Below, piece by piece: positions 18,169 through 26,892 of a stretch of DNA of 64,000 nt. This DNA is from SYAN01 sp049459795 (GTDB lineage: Bacteria > Actinomycetota > Actinomycetes > Nanopelagicales > Nanopelagicaceae): contig JBMUDS010000001.1 in the NCBI GenBank assembly GCA_049459795.1, positions 87,807-151,806 of the forward strand, read 5' to 3'. The notes under the pieces were generated by a model that saw only the letters and a program-made list of their open reading frames with translations, made no database searches and had not been told where the DNA came from. Made by a program: the position numbers and the translations under genes. Position 1 is the first letter of the stretch, and each line of letters starts with the position of its first letter.

Positions 18169-18635
18169 TGCGCCCTACGAAGGAGTTCGCGCTCTCTGTG
18201 ACGATCTCGGCACCCGTTGACCAAGTCTGGGAGCAGATGGTCGATTGGGAAGGTCAGTCAGAGTGGATGCTCTCGACTCGGGTCTACGACGAACCTCACT
18301 CTCCAGAGGGAGTGGGACATCGGCTACGTGCTTTCACGGGACCTCTTGCCCGATGGAATCGAATCATCGGTGTGATGGATGAGATGGTGGTTTCCGAATG
18401 GGATCCACCGCACTTTTGTCGGGTGGAACATATCGGTCGGATCATTCGAGGATATGGGACCTTCACTCTCACGCGACGTCAGATCTATATCGATGGGATC
18501 AAGGAGTTCACACACTTCGCATGGTTCGAAGAGATCGATGCACCGAAGTGGATCCTTCGCCTCATCAAACCCGGGATTCTTATCGGTGTTTGGATCTCAT
18601 TGATGAGATTCAAGCGTCGCGTCGAAAAAAGTTGA
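18168..18635 (+). CDS. SRPBCC (polyketide cyclase/START-like) family protein
   Basis: A 155-residue protein starting FALSVTISAPVDQVWEQMVDW, the typical first strand and helix of a helix-grip SRPBCC fold, and ending in a long helix (PGILIGVWISLMRFKRRVEK). Such proteins bind hydrophobic ligands in a deep pocket; the ligand here is unknown. It follows the LOG gene with overlap and precedes the sigma-region-4 protein by seven bases, so it is in an operon. GTG 18165 is an equally possible start. Confidence 0.7.
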   Translation: MRPTKEFALSVTISAPVDQVWEQMVDWEGQSEWMLSTRVYDEPHSPEGVGHRLRAFTGPLARWNRIIGVMDEMVVSEWDPPHFCRVEHIGRIIRGYGTFTLTRRQIYIDGIKEFTHFAWFEEIDAPKWILRLIKPGILIGVWISLMRFKRRVEKS

Positions 18636-18642
18636 GTGATTG

Positions 18643-18876
18643 ATGTCAGCGAACGACAAGAACCCCGACCTTCATTCGCTTCTCCAATCACTACCTGAAG
18701 AAGAGCGAATCATCTTGACCCTCTTCTATCTCAAGTCCACATCAGCGGAGGAGATCGCCCAGATCCTCGGCGTTCCGATCAGAGCGGTCGAGAGCGTGCT
18801 CTTGATGGGGAGGCAACGACTACTTGCTGCGCTTGGGCTGGCCGGAGATGTGGCCGGAGGTATAGAGGGAAAATAG
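18643..18876 (+). CDS. Orphan sigma-70 region 4-like helix-turn-helix protein
   Basis: A 77-residue protein consisting almost only of a sigma region 4 HTH: LPEEERIILTLFYLKSTSAEEIAQILG then VPIRAVESVLLMGRQRL. Region 2 is missing, so it cannot act as a complete sigma factor. It could bind promoters or RNA polymerase as a partner or regulator, but no function is established from sequence. It sits 109 bases before DUF3117 and a few genes before htrA, the place where mycobacteria keep sigE and rseA, which are absent here. Confidence 0.7.
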   Translation: MSANDKNPDLHSLLQSLPEEERIILTLFYLKSTSAEEIAQILGVPIRAVESVLLMGRQRLLAALGLAGDVAGGIEGK

Positions 18877-18895
18877 GTTCGATTTCCCCCTGAGA

Positions 18896-18912
18896 CCGAT
18901 ATCGGGGATAAT
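18896..18912 (+). promoter_or_regulatory. Possible promoter with palindrome before DUF3117
   Basis: A perfect ten-base palindrome CCGATATCGG (18896-18905) is followed by GATAAT (18907-18912), a good -10 match, about 70 bases before the DUF3117 start. No clear -35 is seen. The palindrome would lie in the spacer, as operators often do. Confidence 0.35.
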
Positions 18913-18984
18913 TCTCCCTTCTACGGATGAAGTCAGTGAATCTTTCGGGCCCAGGATCTTGGGAAATGCGATGGGAGTCTTAAC

Positions 18985-19164
18985 ATGGCAGCGATGAAAC
19001 CTCGAACCGGTGATGGCCCGATGGAAGTCACGAAGGAAGCTCGAAGCCTGGTCATGCGTATCCCACTCGAGGGTGGTGGCAGACTCGTCGTTGAACTCAA
19101 TCAAGAGGAGGCTCGTAGCCTCGCCGACTGTCTCCATGCAGCAGTCAATCTGATCAAGAAGTAA
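18985..19164 (+). CDS. DUF3117 family small protein
   Basis: A 59-residue protein beginning MAAMKPRTGDGPMEVTKEAR and continuing IPLEGGGRLVVELN. This is the strongly conserved pattern of the actinobacterial DUF3117 family, which has no assigned biochemical role. GGGAG seven bases upstream of the ATG is a good ribosome-binding site. It has high sequence conservation for such a small protein, and in M. tuberculosis (Rv1211) it lies in the same dapD-htrA neighbourhood. Confidence 0.9.
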   Translation: MAAMKPRTGDGPMEVTKEARSLVMRIPLEGGGRLVVELNQEEARSLADCLHAAVNLIKK

Positions 19165-19189
19165 TCGCCTCTCTATCGAGCGGATCAAG

Positions 19190-20728
19190 ATGAACCGTTC
19201 TCCTTCGACCCTGGAGCGCTTCGCTCTCACCACTTCAACGCGTGATGCCGCATCAAAGGTCAAGCGGAATCCGATTCAGGGATTCGACTGCATCGCACTC
19301 GGTTATCGGAATGGATCTCGTGGTCTTGAGTTTCTTGCTCCGAAGTCTTTCATTCGCGCCATCGAAGAAGCATGCGATATCTCACTTAAGGAACTGCTTC
19401 AGCTCCATACGCGAGAGCTCAAGAACAAGGATGGAAAGGTCGAAGCCAAAGCAGGGGAGATGGTTGCGCTTCCCTTGGCGACACGTCGTGGACTGCCCGA
19501 CGAATTGCTCTTCTTCGCAATAGGAAGCGAGAAGGTCGTTGATGCGAGGAAGAGTGGCGCACTCCTTGGTCGTCGTTATCGTGGGAAGTCGAAGAAGGTT
19601 CTCATCTCAGCAGGATCCCATCGATTCGTCTCGCAATTCTTAGAGTCACTTCTTCTCTCGACTTACCAGTGGAGCGAGAAGACGACGAAGAGCTCTGATC
19701 GTCCAGCTTTCCATATTCTCGATGGAAAAGAACTTGAGCGAATCAGGACCATTGCTTCCCATGTCTTCACGGCCCGCGACTTGATCCACACACCTTCCAA
19801 TATCAAGACGCCGGCGTGGATCGCTTCACGACTCGTCTCCCTCACGAAATCATCATCTGCTTCGTCTCGCCTCAAAGTCGTTACTAAGTCAGGTAAGGAG
19901 ATCGCGGAGTTCGGTGGTCTCGTCGCAGTCGGCGGTTCTTCCACGGTGCATCCGCCACGATTTGTTGTAGTGAGCTACACACCGCCAAGAGCGAAGAAGC
20001 ACGTCGTGCTTGTGGGCAAAGGGATCACTTTCGATACCGGTGGAGTCTCACTCAAACGTCCTTACGACATGATGATGGCGATGAAGACCGATATGAGTGG
20101 TGCTGCGGTCGTCGCTGCCACAGTCCTAGCTGCAGCAGAGCTTCGACTACCGATCAAGGTGAGTGCGCTCTTGATGCTCGCAGAGAACACGCTCTCCGCC
20201 ACAGCACAACGCCCATCAGATGTGATCACCCATTACGGTGGAACGACTGTCGAGGTGATCAACACCGATGCCGAAGGACGTCTCGTCCTAGCTGATGGTC
20301 TCGCCTATGCAGACCGTCATCTCGATCCCGATTATCTGATCGACGTCGCCACTTTGACGGGAGCCGCATCCCTTGGACTTGGAAAGCAATATGGGGCTAT
20401 GTACTCCCGTGATGAGAAGTTAGCCAGCCAACTCCATCAGATCGGTGAGACTGCAGGGGATCGGCTCTGGCATATGCCATTGATCGATGATTATCAGATC
20501 GCACTCAAGAGCGAGATCGCAGATTTCAACCACATCGCGGACAAACCGAAATTCGGTGCCGGCTCCGTTACTGCTGCGCTCTTCTTGGAGAAGTTCGTCG
20601 GAAAGCGACGTTGGGTCCATCTCGATATAGCTGGTCCTGCGCGATCTGAAGTGGATGCTGGCGAGTATGTGAAGGGTGGAACTGGATTCGGAGTTCGCAC
20701 TCTCACTGCCTGGTTAGCGACGCTCTGA
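19190..20728 (+). CDS. pepA: Leucyl aminopeptidase, M17 family
   Basis: A 512-residue cytosolic aminopeptidase. The C-terminal catalytic domain has GKGITFDTGGVSLKR, MKTDMSGAA and the hallmark NTDAEGRLVLADGL, which provide the two-zinc ligands and catalytic Arg. The N-terminal macrodomain-like region is more variable. It removes N-terminal residues during peptide turnover. It overlaps the methyltransferase start by one base (TGATG). Confidence 0.9.
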   Translation: MNRSPSTLERFALTTSTRDAASKVKRNPIQGFDCIALGYRNGSRGLEFLAPKSFIRAIEEACDISLKELLQLHTRELKNKDGKVEAKAGEMVALPLATRRGLPDELLFFAIGSEKVVDARKSGALLGRRYRGKSKKVLISAGSHRFVSQFLESLLLSTYQWSEKTTKSSDRPAFHILDGKELERIRTIASHVFTARDLIHTPSNIKTPAWIASRLVSLTKSSSASSRLKVVTKSGKEIAEFGGLVAVGGSSTVHPPRFVVVSYTPPRAKKHVVLVGKGITFDTGGVSLKRPYDMMMAMKTDMSGAAVVAATVLAAAELRLPIKVSALLMLAENTLSATAQRPSDVITHYGGTTVEVINTDAEGRLVLADGLAYADRHLDPDYLIDVATLTGAASLGLGKQYGAMYSRDEKLASQLHQIGETAGDRLWHMPLIDDYQIALKSEIADFNHIADKPKFGAGSVTAALFLEKFVGKRRWVHLDIAGPARSEVDAGEYVKGGTGFGVRTLTAWLATL

Positions 20729-21399
20729 TGACTCATCCTTTCGTCCCGCAACGCGGCGACATGACCGCATATAGCGAGAGTCTCTTTCCAGAGACGGAGA
20801 CGATGATCGCTGCTCGCGCACGAGGAGAAGAGATGGGGATCGCAAATCCAGCTCGTCTCACCGCTGCCATGACCCGGTTTCTCGTCGAATTGATCGGTGC
20901 ATCGTCGATCGTGGAAGTCGGAACTGGTACTGGAGTGAGCGGTCTCTATCTTCTCGATCTGCCGGAGATCAATTTGACCTCCATCGACGCGGAGATGGCA
21001 CAGGCGAAGGCTGCGAAGCGGGCATTTGAAGAGGCGGGAATCCCGGCGACCCGATACAGATTGATCACAGGCATCACCAAGGAAGTCATCGGGAAATTGG
21101 CAGATAACTCTTATGACCTCTTCGTCTTACGTGAGACTTCTGAGAGCAAAGATGCCGATTATCTTGTCGATGCTTTGGATCAGATTCACAGATCACTTCG
21201 CCCAGGCGGACTGGTAGTCCTCGATGGGATCCTCGGTGGTGGCAGAGTCGCAGACCCCACGCAACGTGATGAGATCAGCCTTGCACGAAGAGAAGCGATC
21301 AGAGCGATTCGTTCTGATTCCAAGTGGCGGCCATTGCTATTGCCGATCGATGATGGCGTGATGGTCGCAATCAAGACGAGCAACTCGGAAGAGAATTAG
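20728..21399 (+). CDS. SAM-dependent O-methyltransferase
   Basis: A 223-residue class I methyltransferase of the caffeoyl-CoA/catechol OMT family. The SAM motif I is VEVGTGTGVSGLYLL, followed by the acidic TSIDAE and the metal/substrate motif VVLDGILGGGRVADP. In mycobacteria the homologue (Rv1220c) lies next to sigE-rseA-htrA-tatB; here the order is methyltransferase, htrA, tatB with no sigma or anti-sigma gene between. The substrate is unknown. Confidence 0.8.
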   Translation: MTHPFVPQRGDMTAYSESLFPETETMIAARARGEEMGIANPARLTAAMTRFLVELIGASSIVEVGTGTGVSGLYLLDLPEINLTSIDAEMAQAKAAKRAFEEAGIPATRYRLITGITKEVIGKLADNSYDLFVLRETSESKDADYLVDALDQIHRSLRPGGLVVLDGILGGGRVADPTQRDEISLARREAIRAIRSDSKWRPLLLPIDDGVMVAIKTSNSEEN

Positions 21400-21412
21400 G
21401 AAGAATGCTCAT

Positions 21413-22564
21413 ATGAACGAGCATGTGACGTGGTGGAGCAGCGATGACGAGAGGTCGCAGCGACAATTCGTTTCGAGTTCACTTCGCGATGCCACACGTG
21501 CGAAGAGAGTCAGCCTCAGTTTCACGGTGATCATGGCGCTTGTCGTCGGGTTGCTTGGCGGAGTCGGTGGCGCGTTCCTTGCGGATCGGGAATTGATCTC
21601 AACCAATGCCAACCTGGTCTCGGTTGGAAGTACGGTGGAGCGTGCTCCAGATTCTGTCGCAGGGATCGCTCAACGAGTATTGCCTTCGGTGGTCTCGATC
21701 GCGACTCAGAGTCGTGCTGGTAGTGGCACTGGAAGCGGATTCTTCATCCGTAGCGATGGATACATCTTGACCAACAATCATGTCATCAGTGAAGCAGCAT
21801 CAAACAATGGTCGGATCTCGGTCAAGCTCAACAATGGAAAGCGTTTTACTGCGCGGATCGTGGGACGAAATGCTTCCTACGATCTGGCAGTGCTGAAGAT
21901 CAATGTCAACTCTGCCCCTGCGCTTCAATTCGGCGATAGCGATTCAGTGCAAGTCGGCGATAATGTCATCGCGATCGGATCCCCACTCGGATTAAGTGGC
22001 ACCGTGACGACAGGGATCATCAGCGCGAAAGATCGGGCGGTCACCGTTGGTGGAGATGATGAGACTTCTTTCATCAATGCTCTACAGACTGATGCTGCGA
22101 TCAACCCTGGTAATTCGGGCGGCCCACTTGTCGATCTCAGTGGTGCGGTCGTGGGGGTCAACTCAGCGATAGCGACACTTGGGAATTCACTCAGCACAAG
22201 TGGATCGATCGGCCTTGGCTTCGCGATTCCGATCAATCAAGCGAAGAAGACAGCAGAACAATTGATCGCGACCGGTCGTTCCGTCTATCCGATCATGGGC
22301 GTCTCCATCGACTCTCGATTCACCGGCACCGGAGCCCTGGTCGCGGACCAACCTGAATCGGTAGCACCCGATGGACCTGCAGCCCGTGCTGGCATCCGAC
22401 CTGGGGATGTGATCGTCGAATTCGAGGGTCGTGAGATCAACACCTCTGATGAACTCATCGTCGCTATTCGTTCGCGTGATGTCGGAGATCGCGTATCACT
22501 CGTCATTCTCCGAGGCAGCGCGCGTATCGAGGTCTCATTAACCCTTGCTGCGAGCCAGAACTAG
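21413..22564 (+). CDS. htrA: HtrA/DegP-type membrane-anchored serine protease
   Basis: A 383-residue protease with a cytoplasmic N-terminus, one membrane helix (about 34-56), a trypsin-like domain and one C-terminal PDZ domain (about 290-380). The catalytic triad is His123 (NNHV), Asp157 (SYDLAV) and Ser235 (NPGNSGGPL). It should handle misfolded envelope proteins outside the membrane. The stop codon lies within the first copy of an 18-base tandem repeat that runs to the tatB promoter. Confidence 0.9.
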   Translation: MNEHVTWWSSDDERSQRQFVSSSLRDATRAKRVSLSFTVIMALVVGLLGGVGGAFLADRELISTNANLVSVGSTVERAPDSVAGIAQRVLPSVVSIATQSRAGSGTGSGFFIRSDGYILTNNHVISEAASNNGRISVKLNNGKRFTARIVGRNASYDLAVLKINVNSAPALQFGDSDSVQVGDNVIAIGSPLGLSGTVTTGIISAKDRAVTVGGDDETSFINALQTDAAINPGNSGGPLVDLSGAVVGVNSAIATLGNSLSTSGSIGLGFAIPINQAKKTAEQLIATGRSVYPIMGVSIDSRFTGTGALVADQPESVAPDGPAARAGIRPGDVIVEFEGREINTSDELIVAIRSRDVGDRVSLVILRGSARIEVSLTLAASQN

Positions 22565-22601
22565 GCCCTTAGTCAGAACTGGGCCCTTAGCCAGAACTAG
22601 G
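22556..22601 (+). repeat. 18-base tandem repeat at the htrA-tatB junction
   Basis: Copies at 22556-22573, 22574-22591 and a partial copy at 22592-22601, consensus CAGAACTRGGCCCTTAGY. The first copy carries the htrA stop codon and the last supplies most of the tatB -10 element. Confidence 0.9.
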
Positions 22602-22603
22602 AT
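22598..22603 (+). promoter_or_regulatory. -10 element of tatB
   Basis: TAGGAT six bases before the ATG of tatB, identical in sequence and spacing to the element before secA. No convincing -35 is visible. Confidence 0.55.
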
Positions 22604-22609
22604 GGTCAC

Positions 22610-22930
22610 ATGTTCGATATTGGCGGCGGGGAGATCATCGGCTTAGCGATCCTTGGCATGATCTTGGTCGGTCCGGACCGCCTTCCGAAAGCGGCTGCCG
22701 ATGCTGCACGTTTCATCAAGCGGGTTCGTGATTTCACTACCGGTGCAGGCGATGAATTGAAGAAGAACCTCGGTCCGGGTTTCGAGGACCTCGATATCCG
22801 TGAACTCAATCCGAAGACACTGATCCAAAAACATGTTCTCGATGTCGTGGAAGATAAACCTCGAGTCTCGAATAGCACCAGGGCAGTGAAACGAACACCG
22901 CCAGCGAAATTCGATCCAGATATGCCGTGA
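22610..22930 (+). CDS. tatB: Twin-arginine translocase subunit TatB
   Basis: A 106-residue protein with a short N-terminal membrane helix (about 5-20; MFDIGGGEIIGLAILGMILVG), the hinge GPDRLP and an amphipathic helix after it, then a polar tail. The Glu in the transmembrane helix and lack of the TatA FG(x)KKLP-like motif favour TatB. TatB receives folded, twin-arginine-bearing substrates with TatC. The htrA-tatB-mrp order matches actinobacterial relatives. It appears leaderless. Confidence 0.85.
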   Translation: MFDIGGGEIIGLAILGMILVGPDRLPKAAADAARFIKRVRDFTTGAGDELKKNLGPGFEDLDIRELNPKTLIQKHVLDVVEDKPRVSNSTRAVKRTPPAKFDPDMP

Positions 22931-22946
22931 TCGGCACGCAAAGATT

Positions 22947-24071
22947 ATGAACTTACAAGAAGACTCGATTCGTAGCGCGCTGGCGAAAGTCAACGATCCT
23001 GAATTGCGCAAACCCATCACAGAACTTGGCATGGTCGATGCGATCTCCATCAATGGCGCCGCGGTCTCGGTGCGGATTCTTCTCACGATCTCTGGTTGTC
23101 CGATGCGAGATCGATTACAACACGACGTCACGGCAGCGATCCTTGAGGTGACCGGCATCGATCGAGTCGATGTGGAATTCGGCGTGATGACTGAAGAGCA
23201 GCGCAATGAGGTCAAGCGAATCGTTCGCGGTGGTCGCGATAAGGAGATCCCGTTTGCGAGACCGGATTCATTGACTCGAGTGATCGGTATCGCATCCGGA
23301 AAAGGCGGTGTCGGCAAGTCATCGGTGACTGCGAATCTTGCAATCGCGCTCTCCCAATCAGGATTCTCGGTTGGAATCCTCGATGCTGATGTCTATGGTC
23401 ACTCGATTCCGCGACTGATGGGGGTCGCAGGAATTCGTCCCACAGTGATAGACCAGCTCTTCATTCCAGTAGAGGGATACGGAGTCAAGGTCGTATCGAT
23501 GGAGATGTTCAAGCCTGATCGTGCTGATCCGATCGCTTATCGAGGGCCCTTACTCCATCGTGTCCTCGAGCAACTCCTCACCGATGCATATTGGGGCGAT
23601 CTCGATTTCCTCCTGCTCGATCTCCCTCCTGGTACCGGTGATATCGCGATATCGCTCGCCCAATTGATCCCCAATTCCGAGTTACTTGTAGTGACAACAC
23701 CGCAGGTCGCGGCTTCTGAAGTCGCAGAGCGAGCGGGTCGAATCGCACATCAACTCAAACAGCGGATCCTCGGTGTGATCGAGAATATGTCAGCCGCACC
23801 ATGTCCTCATTGTGGCGGGGCGATCGATCTCTTCGGCAATGGCGGCGGAGAAGAGAGTGCAAAGCGACTTGGGAATCTCGTGGGAGCCGAAGTCCCATTG
23901 CTTTCGAAGATACCGTTCGATATCGCGCTTCGCTCGGGCGGAGACGAAGGACATCCGATTGTGATTGCACACCCGGAGTCGGCGCCTGCCAAAGCATTCT
24001 CCACACTTGCATCACACTTGTCGCAGCGAAGTGACTCGCTAGTTGGAAAGCGGCTAGGAATCCTTAGCTGA
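22947..24071 (+). CDS. mrp: Mrp/ApbC-type iron-sulfur carrier ATPase
   Basis: A 374-residue protein with an N-terminal MIP18/DUF59 domain (about 5-80) and a MinD-like P-loop domain. The deviant Walker A is GKGGVGKSS (118-126), the switch is LLLDLPPGTGD, and CPHCG (near 280) provides the bridging cluster ligands. Mrp proteins carry [4Fe-4S] clusters to apo-enzymes. The 3' end overlaps the convergent DUF1003 gene by 18 bases. Confidence 0.9.
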   Translation: MNLQEDSIRSALAKVNDPELRKPITELGMVDAISINGAAVSVRILLTISGCPMRDRLQHDVTAAILEVTGIDRVDVEFGVMTEEQRNEVKRIVRGGRDKEIPFARPDSLTRVIGIASGKGGVGKSSVTANLAIALSQSGFSVGILDADVYGHSIPRLMGVAGIRPTVIDQLFIPVEGYGVKVVSMEMFKPDRADPIAYRGPLLHRVLEQLLTDAYWGDLDFLLLDLPPGTGDIAISLAQLIPNSELLVVTTPQVAASEVAERAGRIAHQLKQRILGVIENMSAAPCPHCGGAIDLFGNGGGEESAKRLGNLVGAEVPLLSKIPFDIALRSGGDEGHPIVIAHPESAPAKAFSTLASHLSQRSDSLVGKRLGILS

Positions 24072-24560
24072 CGATCCCTTCCTCATCTCTTCGAGAAGCT
24101 CTTCAAGCGTTTGGCGAAGTTCATCACGGACGAAATCTCGAGAAGCTACGTTTTGGACTTGTGCGCGGAGCGCGGCAATCTCTCGCGTAAGGAATTCGGC
24201 GTCGGCCTGGGTCCGCTCGTCGCGGACGCGATCCTCTTGGAACGAGACTCGATCCCGATCAGCCTGTCGATTCTGGGCGAGGAGGATGAGCGGTGCTGCG
24301 TATGAAGCTTGCAGTGATAAGAGAAGCGTCAAGAAGATGAAGGGATACTCATCGATTCGCACAGCAGATGGTGCGAATCGATTCCACAGAACCCAGCTCA
24401 CCACGAAGACCGTCATGAACACCAAGAATCGTGCCGTGCCTATGAAGCGAGCGAAACGTTCGGCGACTTCACCGAATCGTTCTGCATCATAGGTAGGGCG
24501 CCGCGATCGTCTTGAAGTCAGAGGAGACTCGAGAGGACTACGTGCACTTTCATGATTCAT
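24054..24560 (-). CDS. DUF1003 family membrane protein
   Basis: A 168-residue protein with two hydrophobic segments, ARFLVFMTVFVVSWVLWN and FIFLTLLLSLQASYAAPLILL, then NRQADRDRVSFQED and a charged helical tail. That pattern is DUF1003. The function is unknown. ATG 24560 is chosen over longer in-frame starts because GGAGGTTCC lies just ahead. It overlaps the 3' end of the MgtE-like gene by 11 bases, so the two are translationally linked. DUF1003 next to MgtE_N/CBS and mrp recurs in actinobacteria. Confidence 0.8.
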   Translation of the reverse strand: MNHESARSPLESPLTSRRSRRPTYDAERFGEVAERFARFIGTARFLVFMTVFVVSWVLWNRFAPSAVRIDEYPFIFLTLLLSLQASYAAPLILLAQNRQADRDRVSFQEDRVRDERTQADAEFLTREIAALRAQVQNVASRDFVRDELRQTLEELLEEMRKGSSAKDS

Positions 24561-25812
24561 GAGGAACCTCCAACATCTCTGAAGCCTTCTTGCGCCAATC
24601 TTGTGGAAGGAGATGGTCGAGTAGGTCATCGATCGCGACCGCACCAAGGAGTCGATGATTCTCGTCGACAATCGGAACTGAAAGCAGGTTGTAATTCGCA
24701 AGATAGGAAGCAGTCTCGGCTAGCTGCCATTCGGGAGATATCGGTGTGGTCTCGGTGTCGATGATTCCACCAAGTAACGTGCCAGGGCGCTCACGGAGCA
24801 ATCGCTGCAAGTGGACCGTCCCAATGAATCGTCCCGTAGGAGTCTCGATCGGCGGCCTGACGATATAGACGGCTGATGCGAGCGATGGTGGCAATTCCGA
24901 TCGTCTGATCGCGGCAAGGGCATCTGCCACTGTCGCGTCGGCACCAAGGATCACCGGTTCTGTCGTCATCATTCCGCCGGCGGAGTAATCCTCATAACTC
25001 ATCAGTCTTCGTACATCGGCCGCATCCTCAGGCTCCATCAATTCGAGAAGTGCGCTTGCTCGATCACTACCGAGATCTCGCAACAGGTCTGCTGCATCAT
25101 CTGCGCCCATTTCGCCGAGCACATCTGCTGCGCGCTCACCTTCCATCTCGGCCAGGATCTCGACGCGAAGCGATTCATCCATTTCTTCTAGGACGCTGGC
25201 AAGTCGTTCGTCGTCGAGCGCTTTGAGAAGTTCGGTTCGGCGTTTCGGAGTCAGGTCTATCACCATGCCGGCAAGGTCAGCTGCCCGCATCGTCGAGATG
25301 GTCGCGAGCAAGGTTGCGACCCCTTGATTCTCCTCGATCGTCGTCACGCCTTGGACTTCGCTCCATCCGACCGTCTTGCTATGTGTCCGCAATTTCCTGA
25401 CTCGAGACTTAGGAAGAAGATGGAGTTGGTTGAGGTACCAATCTCCTTTTGCATCCGACTCCATCGCGACATCATCGATGCTGTACTCAGCGTGATGATG
25501 ATGCACGCTCTTGTCCAGCAATTCACTGATCACTTGGATCTCATTGGTGCGAGGTTCGAATCTTCGGATATTCAATTGTCCTGTGATCACAACCACCCCA
25601 AGGTCGATCGAACTGATCCGTGTGATGGGTATGAAGATCCTTCGCTTCGGTGGCACTTCGACCACGATTCCAACGACTCGCGGCGACTGGTTCCCACTTC
25701 GCAAGAGTGCGACGACATCGCGAATCTTCCCGACGCGATCACCGTTAGGTTCGAAGACGGATGTCCCGGCGAAACGAGCGAGGAAGACACGATGTGGTGC
25801 AGCGATTGCCAT
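24550..25812 (-). CDS. Soluble MgtE N-domain/CBS-pair protein
   Basis: A 420-residue protein with a PRC-barrel-like N-terminus (about 1-90), a MgtE_N superhelical region rich in LLEMxxDDAADLL-type repeats (about 180-275) and two CBS domains (about 280-410). The five-helix MgtE channel is absent, so it cannot itself transport magnesium. It may be a cytosolic magnesium or nucleotide sensor acting on the DUF1003 protein encoded downstream; this is inference. ATG 25812 is chosen because GGGGAG precedes it. Confidence 0.75.
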   Translation of the reverse strand: MAIAAPHRVFLARFAGTSVFEPNGDRVGKIRDVVALLRSGNQSPRVVGIVVEVPPKRRIFIPITRISSIDLGVVVITGQLNIRRFEPRTNEIQVISELLDKSVHHHHAEYSIDDVAMESDAKGDWYLNQLHLLPKSRVRKLRTHSKTVGWSEVQGVTTIEENQGVATLLATISTMRAADLAGMVIDLTPKRRTELLKALDDERLASVLEEMDESLRVEILAEMEGERAADVLGEMGADDAADLLRDLGSDRASALLELMEPEDAADVRRLMSYEDYSAGGMMTTEPVILGADATVADALAAIRRSELPPSLASAVYIVRPPIETPTGRFIGTVHLQRLLRERPGTLLGGIIDTETTPISPEWQLAETASYLANYNLLSVPIVDENHRLLGAVAIDDLLDHLLPQDWRKKASEMLEVPHES

Positions 25813-25956
25813 GACTCTCCCCTCAGTATCGAGAATTGCTGCCAATTACGTGGCGAGGGATAGGACGTGATCGGTTCTGACGTGAAGTCTACGTGAGGAG
25901 AGTCCTTTGCCATCTAGTATTTGCGCGCAAGATTAAGGTGCCGAGTAACGTTAACG

Positions 25957-26883
25957 ATGTACCCGAATGAGATCAGGTGGAGTGTGAGTAAGAGCTTTAA
26001 GGAGCAGAGTCATACCGCTCTCCCCACAGGACGTGACATCCCTCTTCTTTTGGGCGGAATTCTCGGAATCGGGATGTCCGGTCCGCTGATAGCACTCAGT
26101 TCGATGTCGATTCTCGCTCTTATCTTCTGGCGAAATCTTGGTGGGGCGCTCTTGATGGCGCCATTTGCACTCAAAGTCGCAATGACCTCACGGTCGATCG
26201 ATATCAAGGCGGTCGGGTGGTCTGCGCTTGCGGGATTCTTCCTGGCACTCCATTTCATTGGATTCTTCATCGCCATGCGCTTTACCAGTGTCGCTGCAGG
26301 CGTCGCACTCACTGCACTCCAACCGATCTTCGCTGCCATCTACATCCGATTCCTTGGTGGACATATCCCGGCCAAGGCATGGCTCGGAATGCTCATCTCT
26401 TTCGTAGGGGTCGTCATCATCACGGGAGTGGATCTCACCATCTCCTGGCGGGCCTTCCTCGGTGATCTTGCCGCTATCGCATGTGCCGCGCTCTCTGCCC
26501 TCTATGTCTTGATCGGTGCAAAAGCACAGCGGACTATCACGACATCTATCTATACGACGGTCTGTTACGCGACTTGTGCAGCCACTGCGCTTCCCTTGGT
26601 CTTCATCTTCGGTGATCCAGTGATCGACTATCCGGAGCGGGAGTGGTTGCTTCTTCTCGCGCTCATCTTGGGATCACAGATCCTGGGACATACCATGTTC
26701 AATTTCTCATTAAAGCGAGTCTCACCAACTGTCGTCTCATTGATCGTCTTCTTCGAAGTCCCCGTTGGTGCGCTCTTTGCCTGGTGGTGGATGAATCAAG
26801 TTCCACCTGCAGGCACGATCCCTGGCATCATCATCTTGCTCTTCGGTTGTGCGCTCTTTGTTACGCGTCGTGAATCTCGCTAA
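25957..26883 (+). CDS. EamA-family (DMT) transporter
   Basis: A 308-residue protein with about ten transmembrane helices in two EamA repeats. The first begins LLLGGILGIGMSGPLIAL and the second LGDLAAIACAALSALYVLIGA. Drug/metabolite transporters of this type export amino acids, purines or other small metabolites; the substrate is not evident. ATG 25957 is preceded five bases earlier by TAACGT, near the leaderless pattern. A GTG at 25984 is an alternative. It is divergent from the MgtE-like gene. Confidence 0.82.
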   Translation: MYPNEIRWSVSKSFKEQSHTALPTGRDIPLLLGGILGIGMSGPLIALSSMSILALIFWRNLGGALLMAPFALKVAMTSRSIDIKAVGWSALAGFFLALHFIGFFIAMRFTSVAAGVALTALQPIFAAIYIRFLGGHIPAKAWLGMLISFVGVVIITGVDLTISWRAFLGDLAAIACAALSALYVLIGAKAQRTITTSIYTTVCYATCAATALPLVFIFGDPVIDYPEREWLLLLALILGSQILGHTMFNFSLKRVSPTVVSLIVFFEVPVGALFAWWWMNQVPPAGTIPGIIILLFGCALFVTRRESR

Positions 26884-26892
26884 GGTGGAGCG

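Noticed and set aside
18927..18983. An 18-codon frame ending just before the DUF3117 start
   Set aside because: No ribosome-binding site or well-placed -10; the DUF3117 gene has its own GGGAG site. Too short to support.
25324..25863. A 179-residue frame opposite the MgtE-like gene
   Set aside because: Shadow of the real gene with low-complexity composition and no start signal.
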